Shown piece after piece: positions 5,059-6,224 of a stretch of 6,224 nt of DNA. The notes beneath the pieces are model-generated. The model had not been told where the DNA came from, searched no databases, and worked only from the letters and a program-made list of their open reading frames with translations. Both the position numbers and the translations under genes were made by a program. Positions within the stretch are counted from its first letter, which is position 1; each line of letters begins with the position of its first letter. Source of the DNA: Campylobacterales bacterium (GTDB taxonomy: Bacteria; Campylobacterota; Campylobacteria; Campylobacterales; QNZT01); assembly GCA_027080605.1 (NCBI GenBank), contig JALWRO010000133.1, forward strand, positions 1 through 6,224, read 5' to 3'.

Positions 5059-6224
5059 AAAATCACAGGCAGCGTTTGAAGCGGCAAAAAAAGTGATTCC
5101 GGGCGGTGTCGATTCGCCGGTACGGGCATTTAAAAGCGTCGGAGGTACACCGGTTTTCATAGAGCGGGGTGAAGGGGCGTATCTGGTCGATATCGACGGT
5201 AATCAGTATATTGACTTCGTGCAGAGCTGGGGACCGCTTATTTTCGGACATTGCGATGCGGATATCGAAAAAGCGGTGATCGAGAGTGTGAAAAAAGGGC
5301 TCAGTTTTGGTGCGCCGACGACGGTTGAAACAGAGCTTGCCGAAGAGATTGTCGATCTGTTCGACAGTATCGACAAAGTACGTTTTGTATCGAGCGGTAC
5401 GGAAGCGGTGATGAGTGCGATCCGTCTGGCGAGAGGTTTTACCGGACGGGACGATATTGTCAAGTTCGAGGGGTGTTATCACGGGCATAGCGATTCTTTG
5501 CTGGTACAGGCGGGCAGCGGTGCAGTGACATTCGGTACACCTTCTTCTCCGGGGGTTCCCGCAGATTTGACGAAACATACGTTACTGGCAAAATATAACG
5601 ATCTCAAAAGTGTGGAGAAGTGTTTTACCGATGCTCCCGATTCGATCGCCTGTGTGATTATCGAGCCGATTGCGGGAAATATGGGACTGGTTCCGGCAAA
5701 AGAGGAGTTTTTGCAGGGGTTACGTGCACTGTGTGACAAGTACGGTGCGCTGCTGATCTTTGATGAAGTAATGAGCGGTTTTCGGGCTTCTTTGAAAGGA
5801 GCGCAGGGGATCTACAGCGTTAAACCGGACATCGTGACACTGGGCAAGGTAATCGGCGGCGGTATGCCGGTGGGTGCGTTTGGCGGTCGTGAAGAGATCA
5901 TGAATATGCTCTCTCCGGACGGTCCGGTCTATCAGGCGGGGACGCTCAGCGGCAATCCGGTTGCGATGAGTGCGGGACTCGCCTCTTTGCGAAAACTCAA
6001 AAGTGATCCTTCCGTTTACACGGCAATGGAGCAGAAAGCGACACTGCTGGTGGAAGGGTTCAAAACAGCGGCGGCGGCAAACGGTATCGCTTTGCAGATC
6101 GATGTACGGGGCAGTATGTTCGGTTTCTTTTTCAGCGACAAGGAGGTGTACAGTTTCGACGATGCGTTACAGTCCGACACGGAGCGTTTTGCGAAGTTTC
6201 ATCAGGGGATGCTGAATGAAGGGG
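5048..6224 (+). CDS. hemL: Glutamate-1-semialdehyde 2,1-aminomutase, 3' end outside the window (392 residues seen)
   Basis: PLP enzyme of the C5 pathway that turns glutamate-1-semialdehyde into 5-aminolevulinate, the precursor of haem; cytoplasmic. I translated this frame by hand; it stays open to the right edge. Family marks are PGGVDSPVRAF (18-28), SWGPLIFGH (60-68), SSGTEAVMSAIRLARG (115-130), CYHGH (143-147), FDEVMSGFR (238-246) with Asp239 facing the PLP ring nitrogen, LGKVIGGGMPVGA (265-277) with Schiff-base Lys267, and GTLSGNP (298-304). The family is usually about 425-430 residues, so some 35 residues lie beyond the window. The start ATG at 5048 has AAAGGGA (5035-5041) upstream and lies inside the end of the cytochrome gene, giving an 11-base overlap and likely translational coupling. 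Confidence 0.97.
   Translation, partial: MIHEKSQAAFEAAKKVIPGGVDSPVRAFKSVGGTPVFIERGEGAYLVDIDGNQYIDFVQSWGPLIFGHCDADIEKAVIESVKKGLSFGAPTTVETELAEEIVDLFDSIDKVRFVSSGTEAVMSAIRLARGFTGRDDIVKFEGCYHGHSDSLLVQAGSGAVTFGTPSSPGVPADLTKHTLLAKYNDLKSVEKCFTDAPDSIACVIIEPIAGNMGLVPAKEEFLQGLRALCDKYGALLIFDEVMSGFRASLKGAQGIYSVKPDIVTLGKVIGGGMPVGAFGGREEIMNMLSPDGPVYQAGTLSGNPVAMSAGLASLRKLKSDPSVYTAMEQKATLLVEGFKTAAAANGIALQIDVRGSMFGFFFSDKEVYSFDDALQSDTERFAKFHQGMLNEG

Noticed and set aside
1..6224. Mobile element, CRISPR array, tRNA or rRNA
   Set aside because: No transposase or integrase motifs, no regularly spaced repeats and no cloverleaf or rRNA-like sequence were found; gene spacing is compact and operon-like throughout.

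Overview
The window reads as ordinary chromosomal housekeeping DNA from a member of the Campylobacterota (epsilonproteobacteria), most like the Sulfurovum/Sulfurimonas group. The reasons are tightly packed genes of about 50% GC beside very AT-rich promoters, sigma70-type -10 boxes with T-rich upstream DNA instead of clear -35 boxes, a short LepB with one membrane anchor, and a compact M50 protease without PDZ or CBS domains. The taxonomic call rests on recall of gene style and was not confirmed by a search.

Layout. (1) Bases 1-215 form a regulatory region; its first 120 bases are only about 16% GC. It holds repeated TTTACA/TGTAAA words, a perfect palindrome and a TATAAT box. (2) Plus strand 216-1864: a CoA-binding Rossmann protein (YccU type) joined by a one-base stop/start overlap to threonine ammonia-lyase with an ACT domain (ilvA). 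(3) Minus strand 1882-2244: a 120-residue protein convergent with ilvA that resembles the N-terminal, winged-helix-like part of certain HNH/HIT proteins but lacks any catalytic domain. The ilvA terminator hairpin lies inside its last codons. (4) Minus strand 4607-2346: the operon folD-lepB-M50 protease, with junctions of one base gap and one base overlap and an AT-rich terminator candidate after it. (5) Bases 4608-4665: a 58-base divergent promoter region in which two extended -10 boxes of opposite strands share the same bases. (6) Plus strand 4666-6224: a secreted monoheme cytochrome c followed, with an 11-base overlap, by hemL (glutamate-1-semialdehyde aminomutase), which runs off the right edge.

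Functionally the genes cover isoleucine precursor synthesis (2-oxobutanoate from threonine), one-carbon folate metabolism, removal of signal peptides plus intramembrane proteolysis, and tetrapyrrole synthesis next to a haem protein. I see no mobile element, CRISPR array, RNA gene, toxin-antitoxin pair or defence cluster. No clearly new system is visible. The points most worth a check are the shared divergent -10 element, the TTTACA word cluster with its palindrome, the standalone HNH-associated domain, and the coupling of signal peptidase with a site-2-type protease.
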